A stretch of 64,000 bases of DNA, from positions 701,211,257-701,275,256 of the forward strand of contig OX422209.1 of NCBI GenBank assembly GCA_949130495.1. The letters are read 5' to 3'. Positions within the stretch are counted from its first letter, which is position 1. Each line of letters opens with the position of its first letter. A program made the position numbers and the translations under genes. Below, piece after piece: positions 33,831-45,500 of this stretch. Source of the DNA: Sambucus nigra. Its lineage: Eukaryota; Streptophyta; Magnoliopsida; Dipsacales; Adoxaceae. The notes under the pieces were generated by a model that saw only the letters and a list, made by a program, of their open reading frames with translations, was not told the origin of the DNA and searched no databases.

Positions 33831-35343
33831 TGATCGAGTGCGAAAGGTAGTGTGTGTAAAGACGCTAATCGTTGTTTTCGTTTCACCTACTCAATACAAA
33901 CAAACCTAAATTACAACTACACTTGCAGGATAAGTCTAGCGGTAAATCGGGTACCGAAAATCCACAGGTACAAGTTGCTAGAATTTATAAGATTTAATAC
34001 TCCGAAATAAAAGTGTAAAAAGGTGATTACAAACTAAAAGGAAAAAGATGCATTAAAGGGAAATGATTAACTAGGCGAGGGTATTGAAACTAGTTTATGA
34101 AAGAGAGTAAAACTATAGGTTGCGTCGAATATCCCTCACCCGAGTTAATTTGTATAAATTGGTTACATGGGTCGACGAGTTATTTATAATGCATCTCATT
34201 TCAACAATTAATTAAATCAAGGGTTGTCACGCCCCTAAATCCTCATAAAATCCTAATAAGGTTTTGGCGTCAACAAATATTCCGGAAATTACGCGCGAAA
34301 GGTGGGAAGCATGGGACATACATAATATGCCCCGTCAAATCTCCTAGGTGTAATAAATAGGACAACACACCTGAAATAGACCCGTAAACACTATAACCAA
34401 GCAAAGCAAGCTATTAACCCGAGTGAGTTCCATTCAAACACAACCTAATTTAAATTACCTAGAAAGCATGTTAAAAATGCGATAAAGAAAGCGGTAAAGA
34501 AACGCGATAAATCTACACTAGAAAGCACGGGAAGAAAGCACGTAAACCTAATTAGAAAGCATGTAAATTACACTACAAAGCAAGATATAATAAAATACAA
34601 CTATATTAAATGGAGAGGGTGAATGAATAGTGCAACTTACAACCCAATTGGGTGTCAAACCAAGAAGAATTAAAGAAGAACTCTTCAAATCCCCCAAACC
34701 CTAAGTTAAAATCTAACCTAAAACGTTCACCTCTGATATTACGACAAAAATTGGTATTTATAGTAAGTTGGAATAAGTAAAGAAAGGAAAAGAGAAAAGA
34801 AATTAAAATGCAAAATATCTCCTGGAAACAGGGGATCGATCGATCGACCAAAATCATCGATAGATCGATCAAGAAGAAAAAAGTCCACTGCAGAGAAGAA
34901 TCGATCGATCTACCAAAATCGTCGATTGATCGATCAAGCAGGTATCAGAACACTGAATTACGGTTTTGGTTGTTTTCCTTTCCTGTCCGCTGAAATCCCC
35001 GTAACTTCTTTGTTATGAATCGGAATCGCGCACCGTTCACGACCACACGAAGCTTGTGAGGAGGGATACAACTTTCATCAGATGTTGGGCCAGGTGACCA
35101 AGCTGTGAAAAGACTAAAATGCCCTTGAACCTACGAACGCGTACGAAAATCGAGCGGAATGCGTCCGAGCTTCACACTTAGCATCCAAATACCTATAAAA
35201 TCTCGATTAACCCCTGCAAAATATGTTAACGTAGAAATACGAGGTTGTATAGTTAACGAGCATAAATATAGGGAATAAGATACCCGAGGGGACTAAAATG
35301 CGTAGGTTCGAGGGATGAAATACGCAATATTTGCGTATCATCA
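33831..35343 (-). repeat. 5' LTR of the gypsy-type element
   Basis: 1513 bp, direct repeat of the interrupted LTR. A minus-strand TATA box lies at 34754-34764. It contains two blocks of alternating GATC palindromes (ATCGATCGATCGACC..GATCGATCAAG, near 34836-34872 and 34909-34938), of which the sister LTR has only one. Confidence 0.88.
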
Positions 35344-35445
35344 ACGAGGCCGTTTGCGGGGGGGGGGGGGGGGGGGGTTAAGGGATTTTTCCCTCCAAAT
35401 ACATGTTTTCATGACTGAGTGTGGATATTCTATGCATCCACTTCA
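35344..35445 (+). repeat. Satellite unit of CACTA-1, right side of the gypsy-type insertion
   Basis: ACGAGGCCGTTTG, a 20-base G run, then ACATGTTTTCATGACTGAGTGTGGATATTCT continues the unit cut at 18900. The G run (about 35358-35377) sits where other units have a short G stretch. Confidence 0.85.
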
Positions 35446-35517
35446 GTAGTCACACCCTTTGGTGCATGCACAACAATAGACCAATTGCCATCGTTTTTGA
35501 GTTGGGGGAAATGCAAA

Positions 35518-35943
35518 TCATTTACTGAGTTGCTCATAGATGTCATCTTCAATAGATTTATCTACTAGGTTCCAATTGTCAGCTCCTCCCACTCCCACAT
35601 TTATTTTTTCCAAGGACAAAAACTGGGCTTTTAACTGTTGAACGTGATTCTTATCCCCCGTGGGATTATTTCCCGATAAGAAGAGCCCAATGAGCTTCTT
35701 CTGAACTGATCTGGAAGTTTTAGGAGCATTGGGCGTGTCTGTTGGATTAGTTGGAGTACCTTGCCTCCCGCAACTCGGAGTAGGGAAGTGAGTAGTTTGT
35801 GGAGTAGGGGAGTGAACATAATTTGGAGTAGGGGAGTGAACAGTTTCTGGAGTTGAGTATTGCTCACCAATTAGTGATGAGAATTCTCCTTGTGGTTGTG
35901 TCGCGTTATTGGTTAGAGTGTTGCTTCCATTACCACCCGACAT
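35518..35943 (-). CDS. Unrecognised CACTA-1 ORF, Ser/Thr/Pro-rich
   Basis: An intact 141-codon frame on minus. The N-terminal half is low-complexity with short repeats (VHSPTPNYVHSPTP, then HFPTP). The C-terminal part looks globular (KLIGLFLSGNNP, NWNLVDKSIEDDIYEQL). I do not recognise it. It is in the same frame as 36022-36300, with stops and intron-like AT-rich sequence between, so both may be exons of one element gene, possibly an accessory (TnpA-like) protein. Its place between the satellite and the right subterminal repeats supports an element gene over a host gene. Confidence 0.4.
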   Translation of the reverse strand: MSGGNGSNTLTNNATQPQGEFSSLIGEQYSTPETVHSPTPNYVHSPTPQTTHFPTPSCGRQGTPTNPTDTPNAPKTSRSVQKKLIGLFLSGNNPTGDKNHVQQLKAQFLSLEKINVGVGGADNWNLVDKSIEDDIYEQLSK

Positions 35944-36021
35944 TATCTACAAAAATATTAAAGTTAAATGTGTATCTATAATAATATATGCACAGTTTCA
36001 AAGTTCATTATGAAAATATAA

Positions 36022-36620
36022 CTAACAAAATATTTTTTTCCATATATTATAATCTACATGTTTATGGTAAGACTTTAACAAAAGTTCAATGTGTCTGATC
36101 TCCATCCATTCAGTATTTGTTTTTAAAAACCTATGGATTTTTTCACGTGGCCAATTAGGAGGAAGCGTATCTATAATGGATACATAGATGTCAGTAACAT
36201 GAACTCGAAATCTCATCATCTTCAGCCTATTGTCAAGGTTGAGTTTGGCATGCATATGTCGTGAGACATCACAGTCTTCATCAATGCTCTTTGTACGCAA
36301 TTTTTTCCATAATGAGTGAATTTATTTTCTGCCTTCTCTAACAGCATAAGCAAGGTCAGTGGTCTATCTCGATTATATACGCGATAGATATATTGTACAA
36401 CTTCATCTCAACATTGTATGATAGAACAAGTACTCTTGCTGGAGATAAACTCCACGATTTACAAGGTAGTTAAATTATTCGTTCTTCCTATTCCCATACC
36501 AATAAACCGGAGTACCCACTTTATGAGGCTCATTAGTGAAAGATGTACGTGTGCGGTCTAATTGCAACCTTTCCCACTCTTGTTGCCATTTAGTAGCACC
36601 ATGACTCATTTTTCCTAAGA
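36022..36620 (-). pseudogene. Unrecognised CACTA-1 ORF, upstream part, broken
   Basis: A start near 36610 gives SHGATKWQQEWERLQL and later GTPVYWYGNRKN. After several stops an open frame (36300-36022) reads LPPNWPREKIHRFLKTNTEW and MEIRHIELLLKSYHKH. The wording looks like a real, once-selected protein with Trp- and Lys/Arg-rich helices, but it matches no family I can name. It lies directly upstream of 35518-35943 on the same strand. A CACTA accessory protein is the simplest idea; a captured host gene is the alternative. Confidence 0.4.
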
Positions 36621-36639
36621 AAAATGAATGACAACGTGA

Positions 36640-36765
36640 TTATAATTCCTATAAGTAATGGCTCTAATGAATCATTAACGCGTGATTATTGATGAGGGCG
36701 TGAATATGATTTCTATAAAATTATGGCGCTAATGAATCATCAGCCATTAATTTATTTGGTTTTGA
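36640..36765. repeat. Short tandem duplication (about 66 bp unit)
   Basis: GTGATTATAATTCCTATAA..ATGGCTCTAATGAATCATTA is repeated as GTGAATATGATTTCTATAA..ATGGCGCTAATGAATCATCA. Confidence 0.7.
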
Positions 36766-36910
36766 ATATCTAGTTTGGTCATTTAAGCCAACAATCCCTG
36801 AAATCAACCCTATAATTAGCCCTTACAAACATTACCCCTACAATTAATAGATTGTGTATTTTTGTGACTTAATTTTTATGGAGATGTATATTTTTATATT
36901 TCAGCCCAAA

Positions 36911-37075
36911 CTTAAACCAACAATATCCATTAAATTAAAATGTTCCCTAGTTTGAAACTTAAACCAATAATATCCATTAAATAAAAATTTGCCAACTTTG
37001 AAACTTAAACCAACAATATCCATTAAATTAAAATTTTTCCTAGTTTGAAACTTAAACCAACATTAGTCATATTTT
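36911..37075. repeat. 47-bp minisatellite, about 3.5 units, in the CACTA-1 right arm
   Basis: CTTAAACCAACAATATCCAT recurs at 36911, 36958, 37004 and (shortened) 37051. CACTA-3 has a comparable AT-rich minisatellite at the same relative place. Confidence 0.85.
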
Positions 37076-37082
37076 TTTCTAT

Positions 37083-37330
37083 AATACACACACACATACA
37101 CATTTATTTTATACACAATATAAAATACAAAACTACACACATATACACAATACAAAATACACAGCTACATACAAAGACACAAGGAAATTGTATACACAGC
37201 TATGTACATATACACAATACACGGACATATATACATGCACATACACACATATACACACACATGTATTTACATGCACACGTATTCATAGTATACACACACA
37301 GAGAAATATGTACACACATATTTACAGTAT
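37083..37330. repeat. (CA)n-rich tract in the CACTA-1 right arm
   Basis: Imperfect ACACATATACACA repeats. The threonine/histidine-rich frames here are artefacts. It is followed by a GAGAGATTGAGATTGAGAG purine block. Confidence 0.9.
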
Positions 37331-37479
37331 AAAGTATTTACCTTTGAGACAGAGAATGAGAGAGAGATTGAGATTGAGAGAAGGTATACCGCCGAAATTG
37401 TCGGAGAGAGAGATGGAAAAATAAGGGTTTAGAAGTTTTCGAGGGAAATGAAAAACTTTTCTTCATTTTTTAAGTATAA

Positions 37480-37850
37480 AGACCTAAGTCGTGACCATAT
37501 GACGTGACCCCCTTTTTTTTTACACATCAGCGTGGAAATAAGGATATGGTCACGGCTAGCCATGACCATATCCCTGTGTAATGAGTTTTGTGGTCACGGC
37601 TAACAACCGTGACTCCTTCCCTGGCCAAAATTGGAGGGAAACATGGCACCATAATGGTTACGGCTGGGTAAGGGTCTAAAGCCATGACCAAATGGAGTCA
37701 GGGTCTAGAGCCGTGACCACACACAAGACGACCCATGACCACACAGAGTTATAGATTTCGTCATGCCCATTTTGACCGTGGGCACAATTTTAGTTCGTGA
37801 CCAGCTGGTCGCGAATTCCAGCCACAACCCCTTCTACGTGACCATTTTCG
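37480..37850. repeat. Right subterminal repeats of CACTA-1 (GTCACGG family)
   Basis: Many GTCACGGCTAGC/GCCGTGAC units in both orientations, mirroring 17540-17980. They lead to the terminus TTTGGTGTAGTG. Confidence 0.85.
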
Positions 37851-37865
37851 GTATTTGGTGTAGTG

Positions 37866-40800
37866 GTTATTCCCAAAAGTTCCCAAAGTTATTAGCTCTT
37901 CATTCTTCATGCTCCAGAAAATGCTTTTAGAAATTGGTTAGAATTTTGAATTATGGTGAAATTTGGAAAAACAAGTTTCTTCCTTCCTAACCCATATTTA
38001 TTTTGTGTGTTATTGTCTACCAATTGGTGGAGATTGTTCCACTATATATAGGGTGGAATGGGACCCAAAAAGCCCTTTAAACTCATCATCTACCATCCAC
38101 TAAACAATAAGTTTAAGCAAGACACATAATCTCTTATGGATGTGAATTTGCGCCAGCGATATTATTCAACCACGACGCGTCATATCAGCGAGTCGCGATC
38201 AACACAGAACAATCATGTGTCTGCACAGGACTCCCTCTCTAACCCACCTAATAATATATATTATTGAGTGTGTGTAACCCACTTAATAAAAAATAGCCAC
38301 ATCTAAGAATCTCATCCCACACACCCCGACATAATACCCATTATGGCCCATTCGTTTCCTCCACCCTCCGCGTTTCCATATCTTTAACCCAAATCTCACA
38401 TGCTACATACAAAAAGAGGAGTGGATTAAAGTTTGGCACACAGTTTCAACTTATTTTTAGTGTAATTTCAAGAATAGTATAGTATTAAGTCTTTTTTTAA
38501 TTCTTCTTTTACATTTTTTTAGTGAGTTGATTGTGCAGCATAAATAATTTTGTGAGAGTCAAATAGGGAGTTTGAATGCAAAGTTTTCACTTAGAGAAAA
38601 TTTTGGTTTCTTCTTTTATTTAGGTTGTAAATTCATATTTTATTTGTGAGGAATAAGTTTGCAACCGTTTAGGACTTTATATAAAATGTAAGGAGCCTTG
38701 GTTTATTATTTTTTTCTCTCTATTCTTATATGTTCAGATGCCTCATATGGAAATATTATTACATTTTTATGTGTATTAATACCCAAGTGAAAGGCTAAAT
38801 ACCTCAGTCAATGAGTGAATTGAAATCTTTAGCTTAATTATTTTTATTCTTTAAGTATATTTGTTATGTCCCTTTGAATATTAACATTGAAATTTTACAA
38901 TTTATATTTATGTCACGAGAGAGGGTGAATTATTTTCGAGAGAAAAAGTAGATTCGACGTATGATATTTATTTACCAATTAAACTAGAGATACGCATTTT
39001 TTAATAATATTGGAGTTTGAATTTCTCTAAAACCTAATTTTTAATGGATTAAAATACTTTTAGTAGGTTTTCCCTAGCGAATGATTTATTAGAAAATGTT
39101 TAAATCTAGTTTTTATAGAGTTTGTGAAATTTTAACATTAATCTTCTAAATAGACTATCTTTAAATTCACATTTGCAACAAGAGTTGATTTGTGAATTTA
39201 AATATGCTTGGGGTATTTCAAATATATAAAGTAATTAATAAAAATGAAAAGGCTAAGTGTAAGTTCGTGACCCTTGAATTATCCCATCTTTGTTACACCT
39301 CATATCTCTATCAGTTTATTATTCAATTTATTTATTAGTGTAGTTTAAAATTCAACTCATCATTAGTTAATAAATTATCCCCTGAAAATTATTTTAAAAA
39401 TTATACTCTTGATTTTCTTTTATTTCCATATTAAGGAGTGGAATTTATACCCTTACTTACTTGCCACTATATATATTTTAGTGTATTTTGTAGGTTCAAA
39501 AAATTTTGATTGTGAAGAAAATGTACTACAAGGTTATACACATCAAAAAACCTCTCATCAATTGTTTGTGCTCACACAAATTTTTTAAGAAGTTACTTCA
39601 TTTTACAATTTCAAATATTTTATGCAAGGACGATTCTGAGCATGTATCAAGTGGATGATCACCCAGGATTCCCCGTTAATCTATTTGTCATTACTTATAT
39701 GTTGATGACCCATTTTTTTTATTTCAATACACATAAAATGGGAGGATTATATAATTTTTCATGGAACCTTATTATTTTTTATCAATTTCAGGACCGGTCC
39801 TGATTTTACGGTATTGAAATAGTTTAAGAAGATCCAAAATCTCATATAATACCCATTTCCATTAAAAATTGATACCATCGCAAAAGTCTGAAACATAATG
39901 CATATCAAATTTTAATGGGCAAAAGATTTGTATCCTTTTGGTTTTCAAACTTTAGACATCCACGTGTTCCACATATAAATGGTCGTAGTAATAAGGACTC
40001 ATGCGATATGAGAAACAAAAACTTTGAATATTGTTGTGCATGTATTTGAGAACAAAAACAAAACAGTTCCAAATGGGGAACGTTAGAAAAAGTGAATTGA
40101 CTGCTCTTGCCTTTGAATGGACTGAATATATCAGACACCGTTTATTTCGCAAGGCAGACACCAGAGGGTGCTTGCTTGTTAGAGTTTAGTGTTCAAATTG
40201 TCAAGAAATTCCCAATATCATCTATTAAGGAAAACTTCTAAAAAAATTAGAATAATTTATAATTCGGTCCCTTGATAATAATTTTTAAATATTTAAAGAT
40301 AATTTATAATTAAGTTCACTTGTTATATCACTAATGTGAACTTCTATAAGAAGAGAATTAATCGACCTAAGTGTTTCAAATTTATCAAAATTCCTTTAAT
40401 GTTTAAAATTTATTTATGAAGAATCTAAATATACTTTCCCCAAAAAACTATTAGTAAACGCATATCAAAAGTGAATGACGACAAACAATAAATTTGAATT
40501 GCACAAGGGAAAAAGCTAGTAACTGCAGTATTTACTATAGAAGAATTTACAAGTGTAATATTCAAAACAAATTATGAGATATCGATAATTATAAATATAT
40601 GGGAGAGATATATGTAATTAATTCTAAATTATGCAATTTTGATAAACCAAAATTTCTTCACAGTCAATTCAAAGGCTCGGACCATGTTCATAATAAATTA
40701 ATAGTTTTACTTTCATCTCAAATTAAGAATTCATTTTTCTATTTTTGGAATAGTAAATAAGTCCTGTTCTTGAATACTCAACAACCATTATTAACTATTA

Positions 40801-41212
40801 ATTTAACAGAGAGAGTGAATATTACATGTACGTTGCCTATCGACCTTGCATCTAACCACACAATTTTACTCAAAGCCTATTTAGCAAAAATGTCGCGAAT
40901 ATATCATTTAAGAAACACAGTACTCGGGGTAATAATACACACACAAAAAATTATAAACTTGTTGATGGCACCAAATTTCGGTGTGTATCATATTTTTCCT
41001 AAATCTATTTGAATTGAATAGCAGATGACGCATTCAGACCAAAGAACCCAACCACCTACTTCCCTCACAATATCTATGGGATAAAGTACACTTTGCAAGA
41101 CTTCTTCAAATATTTCCTTGGTCAACACGTATACTAGTCCAACAACAATAATTCAAATACGACTAACTTCATTCAAAGCGCTTAGACTAGTCCAACAACA
41201 AATTTCATTCAC
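37866..41212. other. Low-copy intergenic region, no supportable gene
   Basis: AT-rich sequence between CACTA-1 and the PIP gene. At 38041-38135 there is a TATA-like CTATATATAGG and a leader-like stretch (TTTAAGCAAGACACATAATC) ending in an ATG. The following frame is short, not recognised and ends after about 45 codons. The leader resembles that of the PIP gene (CTTAAACAAAACACAACC), so a truncated paralogue promoter is possible. Confidence 0.35.
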
Positions 41213-41220
41213 CTATAAGT
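41211..41220 (+). promoter_or_regulatory. TATA box of the PIP gene
   Basis: CCTATAAGTA lies about 85 bp before the ATG, giving a predicted leader of roughly 55-60 nt. It is the only good TATA match close upstream. Confidence 0.5.
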
Positions 41221-41302
41221 ACTTCAGCCCAATTCACACTTTTATCACACATTTTAAAACCCTAAACGAACACCAGCTTAAACAAAACACAACCATTTAA
41301 GG

Positions 41303-41506
41303 ATGAATTGTCCAAGATTGAGCAACCTTGTGATAATTTTTGTCATCTTTGTTGCTCTTATTAGCATTGTGGATGCATCAAGAGTACTGCCTGAAGATTT
41401 TGCAGCTAAAAGTCACCTTGAGATGTACATGAAGGCAAAGGATACCATGGCATGTTGGTTTGGGAGGTTGGCCTCGGGACCGAGCCCCAAAGGCCCTGGT
41501 CACTAA
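41303..41506 (+). CDS. PAMP-induced secreted peptide (PIP/PIPL) precursor
   Basis: An intact 67-residue frame. Residues 1-25 form a signal peptide (hydrophobic core LVIIFVIFVALISIV, cleavage likely after VDA). SRVLPEDFAA follows, the conserved segment after the signal peptide in this family. A short variable propeptide leads to the C-terminal signature RLASGPSPKGPGH, which contains the SGPS..G.GH core of PIP/PIPL peptides. In relatives the C-terminal peptide is cut out, its prolines are hydroxylated, and it is sensed by a receptor kinase (RLK7 in Arabidopsis) to amplify immunity or stress signalling. The length fits the family (about 60-110 residues). The start is the first ATG after the TATA box and there is no intron. 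It is the only intact host gene in the window. Other SGP-type peptides (IDA, CEP) fit less well. Confidence 0.88.
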   Translation: MNCPRLSNLVIIFVIFVALISIVDASRVLPEDFAAKSHLEMYMKAKDTMACWFGRLASGPSPKGPGH

Positions 41507-41822
41507 AAACACAAGGATTTTTTTTAAGGACAAACATGAATATTTTGTCCTTGTATAATATTTAAAAAGGCTATAAGTTATAAGATTCTTTCTTTCTTGC
41601 AATTTTTTTGTTTCTCATCTTGGACTTGGGATTGAGAAATATCAATGAAAAGGAATTCACAATTTCATTCTTCATAAATTATAGCTTATTGTTATTTTTT
41701 ATTAATTGATTCATCTTTAGCATCTGAACGTTGGAAAATTACCCATAACGCCGGCCGACTCTAAAGTTTTAGGGGCTTAGACGAACAAACAATTGGAGAT
41801 GCTTTACATAATAAAAATAAAA
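41507..41822. other. 3' flank of the PIP gene
   Basis: AT-rich, with AATATTTAAA and ATCAATGAAAAGG strings that may serve as poly-A signals. No gene is visible. Confidence 0.35.
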
Positions 41823-41912
41823 TTAAAGAAAATGTGTTCTTCTCGCATTTTTCGGTGCAAAACTATCAATTAAATCATCAAATCTAATTGTTGTTAACAA
41901 ATCTTCTTCAAT
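41823..41912 (-). pseudogene. hAT transposase pseudogene, C-terminal end (split from 47977-48480)
   Basis: On minus the frame reads EEDLLTTIRFDDLIDSFAPK, then NARRTHFL and a stop at 41823. This is the characteristic C-terminus (IDDFASKNARR..F) of plant TTF-type/DUF4371 hAT transposases. The upstream part lies beyond the copia-type insertion at 47977-48480. About 80 residues of the hAT dimerisation region are missing at the junction. Confidence 0.75.
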
Positions 41913-41916
41913 TGTT

Positions 41917-42545
41917 TGTTAGAATTATTTAAATAATTCTCCATTACGCGTTTCATAATTATTTTAATACTAAGAGTCACTTTGGTTAATGAAAGGGTAC
42001 TCTAAATACCAAGAGTCAAAATGACTCTTGGACATCTACCTTGATAGACGGTTGATATTAAGTGAATGTTGAAGATTGAGGTTCTCTCCGTGCCTATAAA
42101 TAAGTGACTGATTTCCATCATTCAGGCATTCTAAAGAGACAATACAATGGAATTATAGGAAAGGAAGAAAAATCTAAATTCTTAAGGAGAGTAAATTTTG
42201 AAATAGTGTTTTGACCATAGCTGGAGATCTAACCGTTGGAATATATTAAAATTGGATGTGTTCTTGCCATATAAAAGATGAGATCATGTTCCGAAATTCA
42301 GCCTGATCGGACATCATTAAGATTGACTGCTCTATCAATCTTTCTAGTTGTTAAATGATGGACATATGTTACTTTAATACCATTTTATGTTCCGCATAAT
42401 TGACTATATGTGATTATCATGAAGCTCCAAGGTCCTTTTATTAAGAACAATTGTATGTGAAAATTTAATCCTAAATGTATCGATTATTAATATTATGGTG
42501 TTCTTAAGAATGATTTTACATGTGATAAGATCGCATAATTTTTCG
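41917..42545 (+). repeat. Left LTR copy of the copia-type element (truncated)
   Basis: Matches 47196-47976 from the TGTTAG start until about ATTATGGTGTT, then diverges. TATA-like CCTATAAATAAGTG at about 42095-42108 fits an LTR promoter. Confidence 0.8.
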
Positions 42546-45500
42546 TTTTCCTATAATGGAGTCTAAATTAAATCAATTTTTTTTTGTGCCTGGGATTTTT
42601 GTGACGTTTTTCTTCTGTCACCTATACTCACTAGTCGGAATGAAAGGTCAAAACTTGATTGGAATTTTCTGAAATTCACATGGTAAACTGGAAAACGTCG
42701 AAATAAATAAAACGCATTGTAAACAATGGACTCCAGCCCAGTATTACATTTTGACGTCGTTAAGACCCCTAAAAACGCGTTCTTACCATTTTTGATAATA
42801 ATGTCAATGCTGATAACTCTCGCTTAAAAGTTGATTTTGCGATTCTGCAAATTGTCTTGAGATCCCTGTGGTGCTTACTCAAATTTTCTATTTTTAGCAA
42901 AAATTATGATTTTTTCAAATATTATGTATATTTCCACCACGGGGGCTGTTTTATTTGTTCACGGTTGTTGTAATATTCATGTTATGTATTATTTGGTATT
43001 GATCAAAAGGTTCAATATAAAGTTTTGAATATTAGATATATGATTATGTGTTAAAAATAAGATTTCGATAAATTAGACTATTATGCATAATTCATATTTG
43101 GTAGCCCAAAAGTCCAAATGTAATTATGAATTGATGTTTGGACATTAATATTTATGTGATGTTGGATGGGGAAGACATTAAAGTATCTTAATCTATAATT
43201 GTAATATTATATTATTGTGAATGCATCAATATTTGGACCCTTAATTATCTATTAAGTTTCGAGGTATATATTTTTTAGGGCGTTGATTTTTATGTAAATA
43301 ATGTTTACAACATTATCTCATTCCAGAAAATTTATTTTTGAATTCCGTCGATTGTTTTTGGATTCTGAAGGAATTTCCTACAGTTCCATGATACTAACTC
43401 ATTTTATCGTTTTTGACAAAATTTAAGTTTCCTCATATTTCATGTATGTTTTATCTAGAACTGTTATAAAACTTTATTCTAATGATCGTCTTTTAGTTGA
43501 ATATTCTAGCCAAACACAACCCAATGTTTCATATTCTTGAATATTATGCTATCATTAATATTAATATTTTGATGAGTCTCGTGCCAAACACAGGCCAACG
43601 ATTCATATTGTTGAATATTATCTCATTGATATTGATATTTTAATGAGGCTCGTATCAAGCACACGCCAAGGATTCATGTAGATAAATATCAAAATTATTG
43701 TTTATTATAATGCCACTACTCCCATTGAGTTAAATTAAATGCCAAACACATATTACAATTCATATGTGCGGATTCTAGATTTATGATTTCGTTTGAATGC
43801 TACTATTCATGTGAAATTGAATTATGTGCCAAGTATGATTCATATACATGGCTACTGGATAATGTATTTCGATCGGATACTAATGTTCCTATTAAGTTGA
43901 ATTAGACGATAAACACTGTCTATAGTTCATATATGTGGATATTAAATTATTATACTGTGTATGTTTTATTTATATTAGATGCCAAGCATAAACTACGATC
44001 TAATATTATGGAGATTAGGCTAATTTCTTTATTTGTTGAGTTGTTGGTGTATGTTAATTCACTTAATCATAATTAATATTGTTGGACATCAAACACAGAA
44101 GCCACAAGTATGGTAGCTATGATTAACTGAATATTAATGGGTAACAATATTTTAAGAAATTTTTGGACATCAAATACAAATGCCTTTGATTTCTGCAATC
44201 ATTTAAGACGTTACCAACTTAAGTTTTTTTTTATATATATAAAACACCAATAACTTAATGTTATAATAGTATTGTGTATTAGTATGACCATGAATGATTT
44301 GGATCAATATTTATGATTTGTTACTCATACATAAGTGATGAAGTGAAAGTAAATGATTCATATTTTCTATTTACTATTCTTCGTGTAATGTCTCATGCAA
44401 ACTCTTTGTCTATTTGATTTTCACATTGTGCTTATTTTTTTGTGAATTTCAATTTAAGAAATAGACAATTATATAATTTGTAAATGTATTACGGGTATTT
44501 TACACAAGTATTCTTATCTATAATATTTATATAATGTAAGGATTGGTGTTCGTTAAAGTAATCCATTCGATTTTAGATAAATATTTGACTAATGTGTTCA
44601 TATCATGCATATTTTGATTGCTTACCGGTCCATGTATGATATTGAATGTTAATATTTATGATGTTGTACACATATTATTCAATTATTGTGATTCAATAAC
44701 CTACATGTCCAATTACAATTATTTAATAAAAATTAAGTGGTGATATATATTTTGGGAAGGCAATAATGGTCATCAAATACATATGTCATTGTTTCTTTTA
44801 TCATGATATCACTAATTAAGTTTATGAAACCCAAACCTGAATAATTTAGTTCATTGCTCATGTGATGTTTAATGAACATAAGTAAAAATTTATTGACTTG
44901 TGTATGTAAGTCTTTACTTAATATAATATTCATATTATGAAAGGTTTGGTAATCACCATAGTGATCCAATTATAATAAATATGAATATTAAATGTAAAGA
45001 TGATAACAGTAGTAACCTGTGATACTTATAACTGTGGAATATATTGAATTTAATACTCAAAAAAGATTATTTCTTATAAGGAAATTTTTTTAACTGATTG
45101 AATGGAATATATATATATCATATACATTATTAGAGTATATATAATGTATATTTAATACTCAAGTATCTACAACCATGATATAATTTCTAATCAATGGTTT
45201 ATAATGAGAAAATTAAAATACACACTAGGTGTTATAGAGATATTAAAACATGTGTTGTCAAATCAAAGCATTAATGTAGTGAGCAATTTATCTCATATTT
45301 TTAACGTGTTGTGGTCTGATTTTGTTTCTCTCGATTAATATGTTGGATTTTTTTAGCCCATTATTGATGATCAATATTGTGTAGAACACTCCATATAATG
45401 TTTGAAAAATTAAAGAGATTAAGTTTGTTTACATATTGCACACTCGGACTGATAATGATAGAGATAATATGTATCTTTCATGGTTTGAAATTATTTTACA

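Larger units (their letters stand above)
18901..35343 (-). mobile_element. Non-autonomous tRNA-Asp-primed gypsy-type (Athila/Tat-like) LTR element, minus strand
   Basis: Two LTRs in direct orientation (18901-30442 after removing CACTA-2, about 1.45 kb; 33831-35343, 1513 bp) enclose 3.4 kb. The termini are TGATGATAC..CTCGATCA on the minus strand. Flanks are ACGGG (18896-18900) and ACGAG (35344-35348), a 5-bp target duplication with one change, and the split satellite unit rejoins when the element is removed. Orientation is set by the tRNA-Asp-like PBS (33811-33828), the polypurine tract (30443-30456) and LTR TATA boxes on minus. There is no pol, so it depends on a relative. By eye the LTRs differ at about 14 of the first 150 positions, so the insertion is not recent. 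Confidence 0.85.
17526..37865. mobile_element. CACTA-1: outer CACTA (EnSpm) transposon, host of the nest
   Basis: The right terminus TATTTGGTGTAGTG ends at 37865. The left terminus at 17526 is TAGTACACCAAAT, a decayed CACTACACCAAAT. The 3-bp flanks are GCT (17523-17525) and GTT (37866-37868), a target duplication with one change. Removing the element restores GGAGTGGCTATTCCC. Both ends carry subterminal repeats of GGTCACGGC..GCCGTGACC type. After subtracting the inserted gypsy-type element the CACTA is about 3.9 kb and has no readable transposase, so it is non-autonomous or decayed. Confidence 0.8.
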
